A stretch of DNA of 44,641 bases from the NCBI GenBank assembly GCA_963626285.1, contig CAVFWQ010000008.1:1-44641 (forward strand), written 5' to 3'. Shown here one piece after another: positions 6,862 to 15,168 of this stretch (position 1 is the first letter of the stretch; every line of letters begins with the position of its first letter). This DNA is from CAVDRM01 sp963626285. Lineage in GTDB: Bacteria; Bacillota; Clostridia; Christensenellales; Aristaeellaceae. The position numbers and the translations under genes were made by a program. The notes beneath the pieces were generated by a model, which was given only the letters and a program-made list of their open reading frames with translations, was not told the origin of the DNA and made no database searches.

Positions 6862-8955
6862 ATGATGATGGCTGGAATACAGGAAATTTTCGGGTCGATG
6901 GTGTTTAATGATGCAGTCATGCGCCAGCGGCTGCCGCACGATACCTACCGCGTCCTGCACAGGACGTGCAGCGAGGGGCGCAGCCTTGACCCCGATGTCG
7001 CCGGCGTTGTCGCCAATGCGATGAAAGATTGGGCGATTGAAAAGGGCGCGACTCACTTCACGCATTGGTTCCAGCCGATGACGGGCGTGACCGCCGAGAA
7101 GCATGACAGCTTCATCACCCCCATTCAGGGCGGCGGCGTCATCATGGAGTTTTCCGGCAAGGAGCTTGTCCGCGGCGAGCCGGACGCCTCCTCCTTCCCC
7201 TCCGGCGGCCTTCGCGCCACCTTTGAGGCACGCGGCTACACCGCATGGGATCCGACCAGCTACGCCTTCGTCAAGGATAATACGCTCTATATCCCGACGG
7301 CCTATTGCAGCTACGGCGGGCAGGCGTTGGATCAAAAAACGCCGCTCCTGCGGTCAATGGAGGCGCTCAACCGTCAGGCGCTGCGCATTTTGAAGCTCTT
7401 CGGCCGCCCGGATCACCGCGTGTTCAGCACCGTCGGCGCAGAGCAGGAATATTTTCTGATTGACCGCTCCCTGTACAGAAAACGGCGCGACCTCATGTAC
7501 TGCGGCCGAACGCTGTTCGGCGCTCGTCCGCCCAAGGGACAGGAGCTGGACGACCATTTCTTCGGCTCAATCAAGCCGCGTGTCAAGGCGTTCATGCGCG
7601 ATGTGGACGAGGAGCTTTGGAAGCTCGGCGTGCTGTGCAAGACCGAGCATAACGAGGTCGCGCCCGGACAGCATGAAATGGCCTCCATTTACACGACAGC
7701 CAACATCGCCTGCGACCACAACCAGCTCACGATGGACGTGATGCGCCGCGTGGCCGCCAGGCACGATTTGGCCTGCCTGCTGCATGAGAAGCCCTTTGCG
7801 GGCGTCAACGGCTCCGGCAAGCACAACAACTGGTCCTTGGCGACTGACCTTGGCTTCAATCTCTTGGAGCCGGGCGAAACGCCGGCTGAAAACGCGCAGT
7901 TCCTGCTGTTCCTGATGGCCATTGTGCGGGCCGTTGACCTGCATTCCGACCTGCTTCGCATATCGACCGCCAGCGCCTCCAACGACTGTCGCTTGGGCGG
8001 GAGCGAGGCGCCGCCCGCCATCATCTCCGTCTACCTCGGCTCCGAGCTGTCCGCCGTGCTGGACGCGCTGGAAAACCATCGGGCGTATACGGCGACCGGC
8101 AAGGTGGAAATGAATGTCGGCGTCAAGACCCTGCCGCCGATCCCCAAGGATACGACCGATCGCAACCGCACCTCGCCGCTGGCGTTCACGGGCAACAAGT
8201 TTGAATTCCGTATGCCCGGCGCGTCCATGTCGGTCAGCGATGCCAACGTCATGCTGAACACCATCGTGGCGGATTCCCTGCGCGCATTCGCCGATAGGCT
8301 CGAAAAAGCGGACGACCTCCGCGCCGCCGTGGAGCAGCTCATCATCGACAACATCACCGAGCACAAGCGCATCCTCTTTGACGGCAACAACTACTCCGAG
8401 GAGTGGAAACAGGAGGCGGAAAAGCGCGGGCTGCGCAATCTGGCCTCCGTGCCGGATGCCGTTCCCTATCTCATCAGCGAAGAAAACATCGACCTCTTCG
8501 AGGGCCTGAAGGTCTTTTCGCGGCAGGAAATCATCAGTCGGTACGAAATCATGCTGGAGAACTACTGCAAGGTGGTCTCCATCGAAGCGCATACCATGCT
8601 GGACATGACCGGCCGCCTGTTCGTTCCCGCCATCATCCGCTATAAGAAAGACCTGGCGCAGGCTGCCAGCATGCAGAAAATCGTCCTGCTGGACGAAGCG
8701 CCCGTGGCCGAGGAAGGGCTTCTCAAGGATATGGCGCAGACGCTGCAGACCGTCTTGGACAGGCAGGCGAAGCTGAGTTCCGCCCTGTCGCTGGCCGAAA
8801 AGGAGCAGGACGAGCTGATGAAGGCCCGCGCCTTCCATGATGTCGTCCTGACTGCCATGAGCGCCCTGCGCGCCGCCGTGGACTCTGCCGAGGGAAAAAC
8901 GGACGCTGCGCTTTGGCCCGTCCCGACCTACGGCGATTTGATGCATCTTGTATAA
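6862..8955 (+). CDS. glnN: Glutamine synthetase type III
   Basis: A 697-residue protein of the expected GSIII length (about 700), much longer than GSI (about 450). It makes glutamine from glutamate, ammonia and ATP. Recognisable GSIII segments are VGAEQEYFLIDRS (about residues 192-204), KTEHNEVAPGQHEMAS (about 260-275), NGSGKHNNWS (about 314-323) and GGSEAPPAIIS (about 379-389), with a long C-terminal helical extension. AAGGGG lies upstream of the ATG. It is the second gene after asnA and is followed by a strong terminator. GSIII is common in Bacteroidota and some Clostridia. Co-transcription with asnA suggests growth on ammonia; no PII or AmtB gene is present nearby. Confidence 0.96.
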   Translation: MMMAGIQEIFGSMVFNDAVMRQRLPHDTYRVLHRTCSEGRSLDPDVAGVVANAMKDWAIEKGATHFTHWFQPMTGVTAEKHDSFITPIQGGGVIMEFSGKELVRGEPDASSFPSGGLRATFEARGYTAWDPTSYAFVKDNTLYIPTAYCSYGGQALDQKTPLLRSMEALNRQALRILKLFGRPDHRVFSTVGAEQEYFLIDRSLYRKRRDLMYCGRTLFGARPPKGQELDDHFFGSIKPRVKAFMRDVDEELWKLGVLCKTEHNEVAPGQHEMASIYTTANIACDHNQLTMDVMRRVAARHDLACLLHEKPFAGVNGSGKHNNWSLATDLGFNLLEPGETPAENAQFLLFLMAIVRAVDLHSDLLRISTASASNDCRLGGSEAPPAIISVYLGSELSAVLDALENHRAYTATGKVEMNVGVKTLPPIPKDTTDRNRTSPLAFTGNKFEFRMPGASMSVSDANVMLNTIVADSLRAFADRLEKADDLRAAVEQLIIDNITEHKRILFDGNNYSEEWKQEAEKRGLRNLASVPDAVPYLISEENIDLFEGLKVFSRQEIISRYEIMLENYCKVVSIEAHTMLDMTGRLFVPAIIRYKKDLAQAASMQKIVLLDEAPVAEEGLLKDMAQTLQTVLDRQAKLSSALSLAEKEQDELMKARAFHDVVLTAMSALRAAVDSAEGKTDAALWPVPTYGDLMHLV

Positions 8956-8970
8956 TGCAGCCATACCGCA

Positions 8971-9005
8971 AAGGCACTGCCGGGAAATTCCGGCAGTGCC
9001 TTTTT
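8971..9005 (+). terminator. Intrinsic terminator after glnN
   Basis: A perfect 13-bp stem (8971-8983 with 8990-9002), a 6-base loop and a five-T tail, 15 bases after the glnN stop. Confidence 0.9.
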
Positions 9006-9024
9006 CAAGGTATGAAGATAAAAG

Positions 9025-9065
9025 AACACCCCGTATTCGTTCGTGCCGAACAAATGCGGGGTGTT
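9025..9065 (-). terminator. Terminator of the rnf operon
   Basis: AACACCCC (9025-9032) pairs with GGGGTGTT (9058-9065), and the stem is extended inside by imperfect pairing. On the minus strand it is followed by a T-rich stretch. It lies 15 bases beyond the rnfB stop and, with the glnN terminator, separates two convergent operons. Confidence 0.75.
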
Positions 9066-9079
9066 TTGCATGGCTCTGA

Positions 9080-9877
9080 TCATTCGTTGATGGTGATGCA
9101 GCCGCAGGGACAGTTCTTGACGCATTCGCCACAGCGGGTGCATTTGGTCTCATCGATCTGTGCGAAGCCGTTCTCCACATGGATGGCATCGTACTGGCAG
9201 GTCTTTTCGCAGCGCTTGCAGGCGATGCAGGCCTTCATGCAGGCCTCACGCGCCACACGGCCCGAATCGCTGTTTCGGCAGCGGACGATGACGCTCTTTT
9301 CCTTCGGCCAAAGCTGAATGACCCCTCGGGGACAGGCCTTCTGGCACAGGCCGCAGGCCGTGCATTTGTTCTGGTCGATGACGGCGAGGCCGTTCTCAAT
9401 GCGGATGGCGTCAAACTTGCAGACGTCCATGCAGTCGCCCAGGCCGACACAGGCGAACCGGCACATTTTCGGGCCGCCGACCATCTGCGCCGCCATCTGG
9501 CAGCTCTTATAGCCGTCATACTCATAGCGCTCCTTGGCAACGCCGCATTCGCCTTGGCAAATGACACGCGCCACACGCGGGGTCTGGCTTTCGGCAGTCA
9601 CGCCCATAATCTCGGCGACCTGAGCCGCCACCTTCGCGCCGCCCGCCGAACAGCCGTTTACGGGCGCTTCACCCTTGACGACTGCCTCCGCAAACCCGTC
9701 GCAGCCGGGATAGCCGCAGGCGCCGCAGTTCGCGCCGGCCAGGCAGCTACGCACCTTGTCAACGCGCTCATCACGTTCGACGGCAAATTTTTTATCGGCA
9801 ATCTGAAGCACCGCGCCAAACAGGACGCCCAGCCCGCCCAGCACCACGATTGCCCACACGATATTCATCCAATTCAT
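9080..9877 (-). CDS. rnfB: Rnf complex subunit B, polyferredoxin
   Basis: A 265-residue electron-transfer subunit of the ion-pumping ferredoxin:NAD+ oxidoreductase. One N-terminal membrane helix (about 5-26) is followed by the Fe-S motif CLAGANCGACGYPGC, characteristic of RnfB, and then four further cysteine clusters: CRFACVGLGDCMDVC, CTACGLCQKACP, CIACKRCEKTC and CTRCGECVKNCP. It passes electrons from reduced ferredoxin into the membrane complex. The start at 9877 has GGGAGGA 8 bases upstream. It is the last gene of the operon, following rnfA after 15 bases. Confidence 0.97.
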   Translation of the reverse strand: MNWMNIVWAIVVLGGLGVLFGAVLQIADKKFAVERDERVDKVRSCLAGANCGACGYPGCDGFAEAVVKGEAPVNGCSAGGAKVAAQVAEIMGVTAESQTPRVARVICQGECGVAKERYEYDGYKSCQMAAQMVGGPKMCRFACVGLGDCMDVCKFDAIRIENGLAVIDQNKCTACGLCQKACPRGVIQLWPKEKSVIVRCRNSDSGRVAREACMKACIACKRCEKTCQYDAIHVENGFAQIDETKCTRCGECVKNCPCGCITINE

Positions 9878-9892
9878 ATGGCTCTTCCTCCC

Positions 9893-10483
9893 TTACTTGA
9901 CCATCCCGGAGAAGCCCATGAACGCGATGGACATCAGTCCTGCGATAATCAGGCTGGACGGGAAGCCCTTGAAGCACTTGGGGACGTCGGAGGACTCAAG
10001 GCGCTCGCGGACGCCGGCCATCAGCACGATGGCCAGCATGAAGCCCAGCGCACCGAAGACACCGTTGCACACGGATTCAAAGAGGTTGTAGTTGTTTTGA
10101 ATGTTCAGCAGCGTGACCGCCAGCACCGCGCAGTTGGTGGTGATCAGCGGCAGATAGATGCCGAGCGCCGAATACAGCGCGGGCATGGACTTTTTCATGA
10201 ACATTTCAACGAACTGCACCAGCGCCGCGATGACCAAAATGAAGGCGATGGTCTGGAGGTATGCAAGGCCGAGCGCGACCAGGAGAAGATTGACGAAATA
10301 CGTCATGAAGGACGCAAGACCCATCACGAAGGTAACGGCCAGACCCATGCCCGTCGCCGTCTGCACCTTGTTGGAAACGCCTAAGAAGGGGCAGCAGCCG
10401 TAAAAGCGGGCAAAGATGAAGTTATTGCACAGGATGCAGTTGACCATGAACAGAAGGAACGAACTGATATCCGTAATCCGCAT
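9893..10483 (-). CDS. rnfA: Rnf complex subunit A
   Basis: A 196-residue protein with six predicted membrane helices, homologous to RnfA/NqrE. The N-terminus NCILCNNFIFARFYGCCPFL holds the cysteines that help bind a 2Fe-2S cluster between RnfA and RnfE in the membrane; a second conserved cysteine lies in LITTNCAVL. Its ATG directly follows the rnfE stop codon, so translation is coupled. Confidence 0.97.
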   Translation of the reverse strand: MRITDISSFLLFMVNCILCNNFIFARFYGCCPFLGVSNKVQTATGMGLAVTFVMGLASFMTYFVNLLLVALGLAYLQTIAFILVIAALVQFVEMFMKKSMPALYSALGIYLPLITTNCAVLAVTLLNIQNNYNLFESVCNGVFGALGFMLAIVLMAGVRERLESSDVPKCFKGFPSSLIIAGLMSIAFMGFSGMVK

Positions 10484-11119
10484 TTACTGCGCCTCCTTTC
10501 CTTCACGCTTCTTGGCGCGATGCTCCGTGATGGCGTTGATGATGCCCAGCAGCAGACCGAAGGTGATGAAGCCGCCGGGTGCCAAGACGAACAGCAGCAT
10601 CGGCTCATAGGAAGCGCCGAGAACAGACAGACCGAAAACCGTGCCATTGCCGATCAGCTCGCGGATAGAGCCCATCAGCGTCAGCGCCAGCGTAAAGCCA
10701 AGCCCCATGCCGAGACCGTCCGCCGCAGACGCAATGACGCCGTTCTTGCTCGCAAATGCTTCCGCACGAGCCAGAATGATGCAGTTGACCACGATCAGCG
10801 GGATGAAGATGCCCAGCGCGTCATACAGCGAGGGGACGAACGCCTGCATCACCATCTGCACCACGGTCACGAAGGTCGCAATGACGACGATGAAGGCCGG
10901 AATGCGTACCTTATCGGGGATGAATTTGCGGAGCATGGAAATGACCATGTTGGAAAAAATCAGCACGAAGGTAGCCGCCAAGCCCATGCCGACGCCGTTG
11001 ACGGCCGATGTGGTGACGGCCAGCGTCGGGCAGGTGCCCAGCACCAGACGGAAGGTCGGGTTTTCGTTTAAGATGCCGTTCAGGAATACGCCGCGAAGGG
11101 ACTGCTTCTTCTCAGCCAT
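10484..11119 (-). CDS. rnfE: Rnf complex subunit E
   Basis: A 211-residue protein with six predicted membrane helices, the RnfE/NqrD paralogue of RnfA. Diagnostic segments are NGILNENPTFRLVLGTCPTL near the N-terminus and LIVVNCIILARAEAFAS centrally, with the two conserved cysteines that complement those of RnfA. It overlaps the end of rnfD by 8 bases and abuts rnfA. Confidence 0.97.
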   Translation of the reverse strand: MAEKKQSLRGVFLNGILNENPTFRLVLGTCPTLAVTTSAVNGVGMGLAATFVLIFSNMVISMLRKFIPDKVRIPAFIVVIATFVTVVQMVMQAFVPSLYDALGIFIPLIVVNCIILARAEAFASKNGVIASAADGLGMGLGFTLALTLMGSIRELIGNGTVFGLSVLGASYEPMLLFVLAPGGFITFGLLLGIINAITEHRAKKREGKEAQ

Positions 11120-12053
11120 GCTGCTTCACCTCCCCGTAGATTCTGCGTTTCAGCGACCTGTCAATCAGCGGGGTCGCAATGTTCATCAGAAGGATGGCGT
11201 AGGTCACGCCCTCCGGATAGTTGCCGAACTTGCGGATCAGCACGACCAGCAGGCCGCAGCCGAAGGCATAGATGGCCTGACCGCGCCGGAGCATGGGATT
11301 GGTCACATAGTCCGTCGCCATGAACACGGCACCGAACATCACGCCGCCGGATAAGACCGCCGTCAGCGGATCGCCGCCGAGCAGCCAGGACATCAGCGCG
11401 ACCGTCGCCACGAAGACCGCCGGAATGTGCCAGCCGATGACGCCGCGCAGGACAAGGTAGATGTACCCAAGCAGAATGGCGGCCTTGCAGACCTCGCCGA
11501 TAGCGCCGGGGATATTGCCGAGGAAGAGATCCAGCGTCGAGCATTCAAACTTGCCGCTCAGGGGGGTCGCGCTCGTCACCATGTCCACGCTCGTCTGCAC
11601 AGACGAAGCGCCGATGGTGCGCAGGGGCAGGATGGCCGAGGCCATATGCGCCGGCCAAGAGGTCAGCAGCACGGCGCGAGCCGCCAGCGCGGGATTTAAA
11701 AAGTTATGGCCGACGCCGCCGAAGAGCTGCTTCACGATAATGATCGCAAACACGCTGCCGATGACGGGCACCCACACGGGCGCATTCGCCGGCATATTCA
11801 GACCGAGCAAAAGACCCGTCACCGCGGCAGACAAATCCGACACGCGGATCGGGCGCTTGGTCAGCTTCTGCCATACATATTCGGCCAGCACAGCCGATGC
11901 CGTCGATGCCAGCAGCAGCCAAACGGCGCGCGCTCCGTACAGATAGAAAGCCGCCGCCGTTGCCGGAAGCAGAGCAATCAGCACATCCCGCATAAGCGAT
12001 TGCGTATCCTGCCGCGATCTGATATGCGGACCGGTTGAAATATGCAAATTCAT
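11112..12053 (-). CDS. rnfD: Rnf complex subunit D
   Basis: A 313-residue membrane protein of the RnfD/NqrB family. The covalent FMN motif is visible as TSAT at residues 160-163, with FMN expected on T163. The segment GGVGHNFLNPALAARA and the C-terminal helices ending IATPLIDRSLKRR are typical. Its stop overlaps the rnfE start; in most rnf operons rnfG sits here, but there is no room for it. Confidence 0.96.
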   Translation of the reverse strand: MNLHISTGPHIRSRQDTQSLMRDVLIALLPATAAAFYLYGARAVWLLLASTASAVLAEYVWQKLTKRPIRVSDLSAAVTGLLLGLNMPANAPVWVPVIGSVFAIIIVKQLFGGVGHNFLNPALAARAVLLTSWPAHMASAILPLRTIGASSVQTSVDMVTSATPLSGKFECSTLDLFLGNIPGAIGEVCKAAILLGYIYLVLRGVIGWHIPAVFVATVALMSWLLGGDPLTAVLSGGVMFGAVFMATDYVTNPMLRRGQAIYAFGCGLLVVLIRKFGNYPEGVTYAILLMNIATPLIDRSLKRRIYGEVKQHG

Positions 12054-12056
12054 CCC

Positions 12057-13382
12057 TTAAATCCTCCTTGCCGCAATCAGTTCGCGCCCGTTCTTGATGG
12101 ATGCCATAATCCACCGCCGAGCAGGGCAGACATAGGAGCAGCAGCCGCAAAGCATGCAATCCATGATGTGATTGGCCTTGGCCGCCTTCAAATCATTCTG
12201 GTCGCAGAGATTTTTGAGCTTATAGGGGTCAAGATGAATCGGACAGACCTCCAGGCAGCGGCCGCAGCGGATGCAGGAGGTCTCCGTCAGGCTCTTGGCC
12301 TGCTGCTCATTCAGCACCACGATGCCGTTGTTCGCCTTCGTCATGGAAACCATGTCATTCGGAGCGCAGATGCCGGTCATCGAGCCGCCCGCAAAAATCT
12401 TGCCGGGGTCTTCCGAATAGCCTCCGCAGGCGCCGATGGCATCCAAGAATATCGTGCCGACGCGCAGGAGCAGGTTTGCCGGCTCACGCACGCAGCCCGT
12501 CACGGTCGTGATGCGCTCCACCAGCGGCTTTCCGTCAATCACCGCGTCCGCAATGGCGGCAGCCGTGGCAACATTCACAACGACGCAGTGCGTATCCATC
12601 GGCAGACCGCCGGAGGGAACTTCCCGTCCCGTCACGGCCTTGATGATCTGCTTTTCGGCGCCCTGCGGGTACTTGGCCTTCAGCACGACGACCTCCACGC
12701 CCGTGCGCCCGTAGGCCGCCTTGCGGATGGCCTCCACCGCGTCCGGCTTATTGTCCTCGATGGCAATGAAGCCGCGGCTTACATTCAACGCACGCATGCA
12801 GGCGCGCAAGCCGTCCACCACACGGATGGGGCTTTCCACCATCAGACGATGGTCAGCCGTCAAAAAAGTCTCGCATTCCGCACCATTGAGGATGATGGTG
12901 TCAATGCTCTTGCCTTCCGGAATGGTCAGCTTTGCGTGTGTCGGGAAGCACGCGCCGCCCATGCCGCAGATGCCTGCCTCGCGGATGGCGGGGATAATCT
13001 GCGCCGGGTCGCAGCTTTCCACATTGCCAAGCCCGTGCAGCGGCACCCATTCATCCGCAAAATCATTCTGAATGGTCACGCACATCGCCGGCTCTTTGCC
13101 AAGCTGCTGGACAGCGCCGACGGCTGTGACCATGCCGCTGACGGAAGCGTGCACCGGCAGCCCGCGCGGGCCGACCGCCTCGCCGATGACCTGCCCCATC
13201 AAAACATGGTCTCCCTTTTTCACGCACGGCGTGCTGGGGGCGGCCGCGATATGCATATTCATCGGGATACAGACCGTATCCGAAACGAAGGAGCGCACCT
13301 TCTGATGCTGCGCCGCTTCTTTTCCCTGCCTTATCTCAGGCAGCGGATGAATACCGCCATGAAATGTTCGTTTACTGCTCAA
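12057..13382 (-). CDS. rnfC: Rnf complex subunit C, NADH-binding
   Basis: A 441-residue soluble subunit that binds FMN and NAD+ and exchanges electrons with the RnfB side. The N-terminus SKRTFHGGIHPLPE and the central Rossmann-type segment AGICGMGGACFPTHAKL are typical, followed by two C-terminal 4Fe-4S motifs, CIRCGRCLEVCP (370-381) and CMLCGCCSYVCP (about 409-420). The start is TTG at 13382: an in-frame TAA lies a few codons upstream, and no ATG is available before the conserved N-terminus. The ribosome site is weak (AAAGGG about 12 bases away). A 3-base gap to rnfD suggests coupling. Confidence 0.95.
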   Translation of the reverse strand: MSSKRTFHGGIHPLPEIRQGKEAAQHQKVRSFVSDTVCIPMNMHIAAAPSTPCVKKGDHVLMGQVIGEAVGPRGLPVHASVSGMVTAVGAVQQLGKEPAMCVTIQNDFADEWVPLHGLGNVESCDPAQIIPAIREAGICGMGGACFPTHAKLTIPEGKSIDTIILNGAECETFLTADHRLMVESPIRVVDGLRACMRALNVSRGFIAIEDNKPDAVEAIRKAAYGRTGVEVVVLKAKYPQGAEKQIIKAVTGREVPSGGLPMDTHCVVVNVATAAAIADAVIDGKPLVERITTVTGCVREPANLLLRVGTIFLDAIGACGGYSEDPGKIFAGGSMTGICAPNDMVSMTKANNGIVVLNEQQAKSLTETSCIRCGRCLEVCPIHLDPYKLKNLCDQNDLKAAKANHIMDCMLCGCCSYVCPARRWIMASIKNGRELIAARRI

Positions 13383-13417
13383 TGAAAACCCACACCCTTT
13401 CGGTTAATCGCGCTGCA

Positions 13418-13990
13418 TCAGTCAGCCGCGTCCTGAGTAAGAAGCGTTTTAACGTATTCGCCCGCCGTATTCACGGCGTTGGTCACGGCTGTGGACGTAA
13501 TCGTCGCAGAGGTGATGGCATCAATGGTATCATCCGCCCGGTCTGCCACACTCTTGACGACACGGAGCGGAATCTCGCGCCCGTCAAACTGGGCGGTGAA
13601 TGTCTCTTCCTTTGCCTTTGCGCCTAAGCCGGCCGTTTCAGAAAACTGAGAACCGCCCACGGAAATGCCGATGACCCTGCCGTCCATGTCCATGCCGACC
13701 GTGACCTCGACAGAGCCGCCGAAGCCCGTGGCCGTCACCATAGCGACATAGCCGACCGTCTCGCCGTTTTCCTTGCCCGCATACAACGTCGTCAGTCCGC
13801 TGTCCTCGGAAAGGTCAACCGGCTCAAACGCATCGGCGGACGAGATCAGCGTTTTGCGGGCCGTCTCCGCGTTCTGTTCCTCCTGCGCGGCGATGATATC
13901 CTTGGTCTTCTCATTGGTCAGTGCCAGACATGCCGCTGCCACGACCGTGATCAGCATCAAAGCCAACCATGCCGCCACCTCTTTTTTCAT
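13418..13990 (-). CDS. rnfG: Rnf complex subunit G, covalent flavoprotein
   Basis: A 190-residue subunit with one N-terminal membrane helix (about 6-26) and an extracytoplasmic FMN domain. The FMN attachment motif is TSAT at residues 160-163, in DAITSATITSTAV; T163 is the expected flavin-linked residue. The start at 13990 is chosen because AGGAG lies about 9 bases upstream; a longer in-frame start would add 20 residues before the membrane anchor. It is the first gene of this operon, 36 bases before rnfC, whereas the usual order places rnfG between D and E. Confidence 0.95.
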   Translation of the reverse strand: MKKEVAAWLALMLITVVAAACLALTNEKTKDIIAAQEEQNAETARKTLISSADAFEPVDLSEDSGLTTLYAGKENGETVGYVAMVTATGFGGSVEVTVGMDMDGRVIGISVGGSQFSETAGLGAKAKEETFTAQFDGREIPLRVVKSVADRADDTIDAITSATITSTAVTNAVNTAGEYVKTLLTQDAAD

Positions 13991-14350
13991 CGTGTAATCT
14001 CCTGCCTCTCTTGCCGCACAACGCAGCACGGATTCTGTTTTATGCGGCATGCTACGCCGCAGGCCGAGTCCTGCCGAAGGCCAAACGGAAAAACCAGCTC
14101 AATGTATAAATTGGCTGTCAAAGCCGGCAAAACAACAAGCCCCCTTTTTTATCAGCGGATTAAATTTTACAACCTTTACCAATAGTTTGTCAATACTATT
14201 TCCCGCAAAAATTGACTGTTTTCTGCCCGTTTTTCTCCAAAAACAGCCTGAAAATCCTCAAAAAACGGAGGATTTTTTACCTCCGTTCAATACATAAAAT
14301 ATCGATAATGCATCCAATTATTTTTCCAATTTCGTGTTTCGATGCCGAAC
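13991..14350. other. Upstream region of the rnf operon
   Basis: No credible gene is present. The stretch is AT-rich and contains the rnf promoter and a leader of about 170 bases. A hairpin AACGGAGG/CCTCCGTT (14264-14271 with 14280-14287) lies upstream of the promoter, beside an alternative AATCCTC/GAGGATT pairing. These may help to terminate read-through from the DUF4230 operon. Confidence 0.5.
14164..14193 (-). promoter_or_regulatory. rnfG: Promoter of the rnf operon
   Basis: On the minus strand, TTGACA (14193-14188) and TAAAAT (14169-14164) are separated by 18 bases. This would be a strong constitutive-type promoter placed to drive rnfG and the genes after it. Confidence 0.7.
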
Positions 14351-14377
14351 AAAAAACAAAAGCCCGCCGAAGCGAGC
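14351..14377 (-). terminator. Terminator of the methyltransferase/DUF4230 operon
   Basis: On the minus strand AGCTCGC and GCGGGCT form a 7-bp stem with a TTCG loop, followed by TTTTGTTTTTT. The stem begins at the DUF4230 stop codon. Confidence 0.8.
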
Positions 14378-14992
14378 TTATGAATCTGAAGTATATTCGG
14401 ACAGATGCTTAAATTGTATGTTGATTTTCAGTCCGTCCAGCCATGTGCTCATGAGTTTTTCCAGCGTCCTTCGTGCGCTGCTCCACGCGCCCTCCATGGT
14501 GTCCGCATCGTCCGTATAGGCCAAACGGCATTTTTCCTCCTGCGCGCTCAACATGGCCTGATAGCGCTTTTCCGTCAGCAGATTCCAGAAATCATCGATG
14601 GTCGGGTCATCCGTTGCGGTCAGCTTATCGGACAGAAGCTCCGCGTCCGGCAGATAAACGGTGATGCTGTCCTCCCCCGCCTCGACAACGGCCTTTTCCA
14701 AATCGATGCCCAGAGAAATATCATATTGATAGGGAACGCTCACGCGCTGCACCGTGCCGATGAACAGCGCCTCGGTCGTCGCCTCCATCACGCCCGTGTC
14801 CGAATACTCGACCGATGTCAGCTTGCCCACCTCGCGCATTTCATGGGTGAGCGTCCGGCTGATTTGGCTGTAATTTATCTGACCGAGCAGGGAAGCCACC
14901 CATGTCTTCGCATAGGGAAGCAGCGTCACGGCCAACATAATGCCGAGCGCCGTCGCCAGCACGCGCAGAAACCATTTTCCGATCGTTTTCAT
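14378..14992 (-). CDS. DUF4230 domain protein, membrane-anchored
   Basis: A 204-residue protein with one N-terminal membrane helix (about 8-28) and an extracytoplasmic domain of the DUF4230 type: an alpha/beta region containing EALFIGTVQRVSVPYQYDI, ITVYLPDAELLSD, and a C-terminal helix. The family is widespread in Bacillota and Bacteroidota and has no established function. It overlaps the stop of the 56-residue upstream gene by 4 bases (ATGA), so the two products are probably made together. Confidence 0.8.
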   Translation of the reverse strand: MKTIGKWFLRVLATALGIMLAVTLLPYAKTWVASLLGQINYSQISRTLTHEMREVGKLTSVEYSDTGVMEATTEALFIGTVQRVSVPYQYDISLGIDLEKAVVEAGEDSITVYLPDAELLSDKLTATDDPTIDDFWNLLTEKRYQAMLSAQEEKCRLAYTDDADTMEGAWSSARRTLEKLMSTWLDGLKINIQFKHLSEYTSDS

Positions 14993-15159
14993 ACCGCGTT
15001 CCCGTTATTCAGCAGCGTCAGCAGCAGCACAACGCCGCGAGCCAGCCCGTAAGCCAGCGTCAGATATCCAACGAGCAGAACGAACCGCGTCCACAGGCTC
15101 ATCCCTCTGCGCCGCCTCCGTCGTTCCGGCCGGCGCTCCATCGGTTCTTCTCGCCGCAT
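14989..15159 (-). CDS. Small arginine-rich single-pass membrane protein (56 aa)
   Basis: A 56-residue ORF. The first 19 residues are extremely basic (MRREEPMERRPERRRRRRG), followed by one predicted membrane helix at about residues 23-49 and a short polar tail, NNGNAV. AGGAG lies 7 bases before the ATG. It starts 9 bases after the methyltransferase stop and overlaps the DUF4230 gene by 4 bases, so it is a real member of a three-gene operon. The topology predicts an inside N-terminus. The function is unknown; a partner or anchor for the DUF4230 protein is a reasonable guess from translational coupling. Confidence 0.72.
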   Translation of the reverse strand: MRREEPMERRPERRRRRRGMSLWTRFVLLVGYLTLAYGLARGVVLLLTLLNNGNAV

Positions 15160-15168
15160 AGCCGTCTC

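Noticed and set aside
7567..9189. 540-codon open frame antisense to glnN
   Set aside because: It lies on the opposite strand of a fully recognisable glutamine synthetase; it is a by-product of GC-rich codon use and has no family resemblance.
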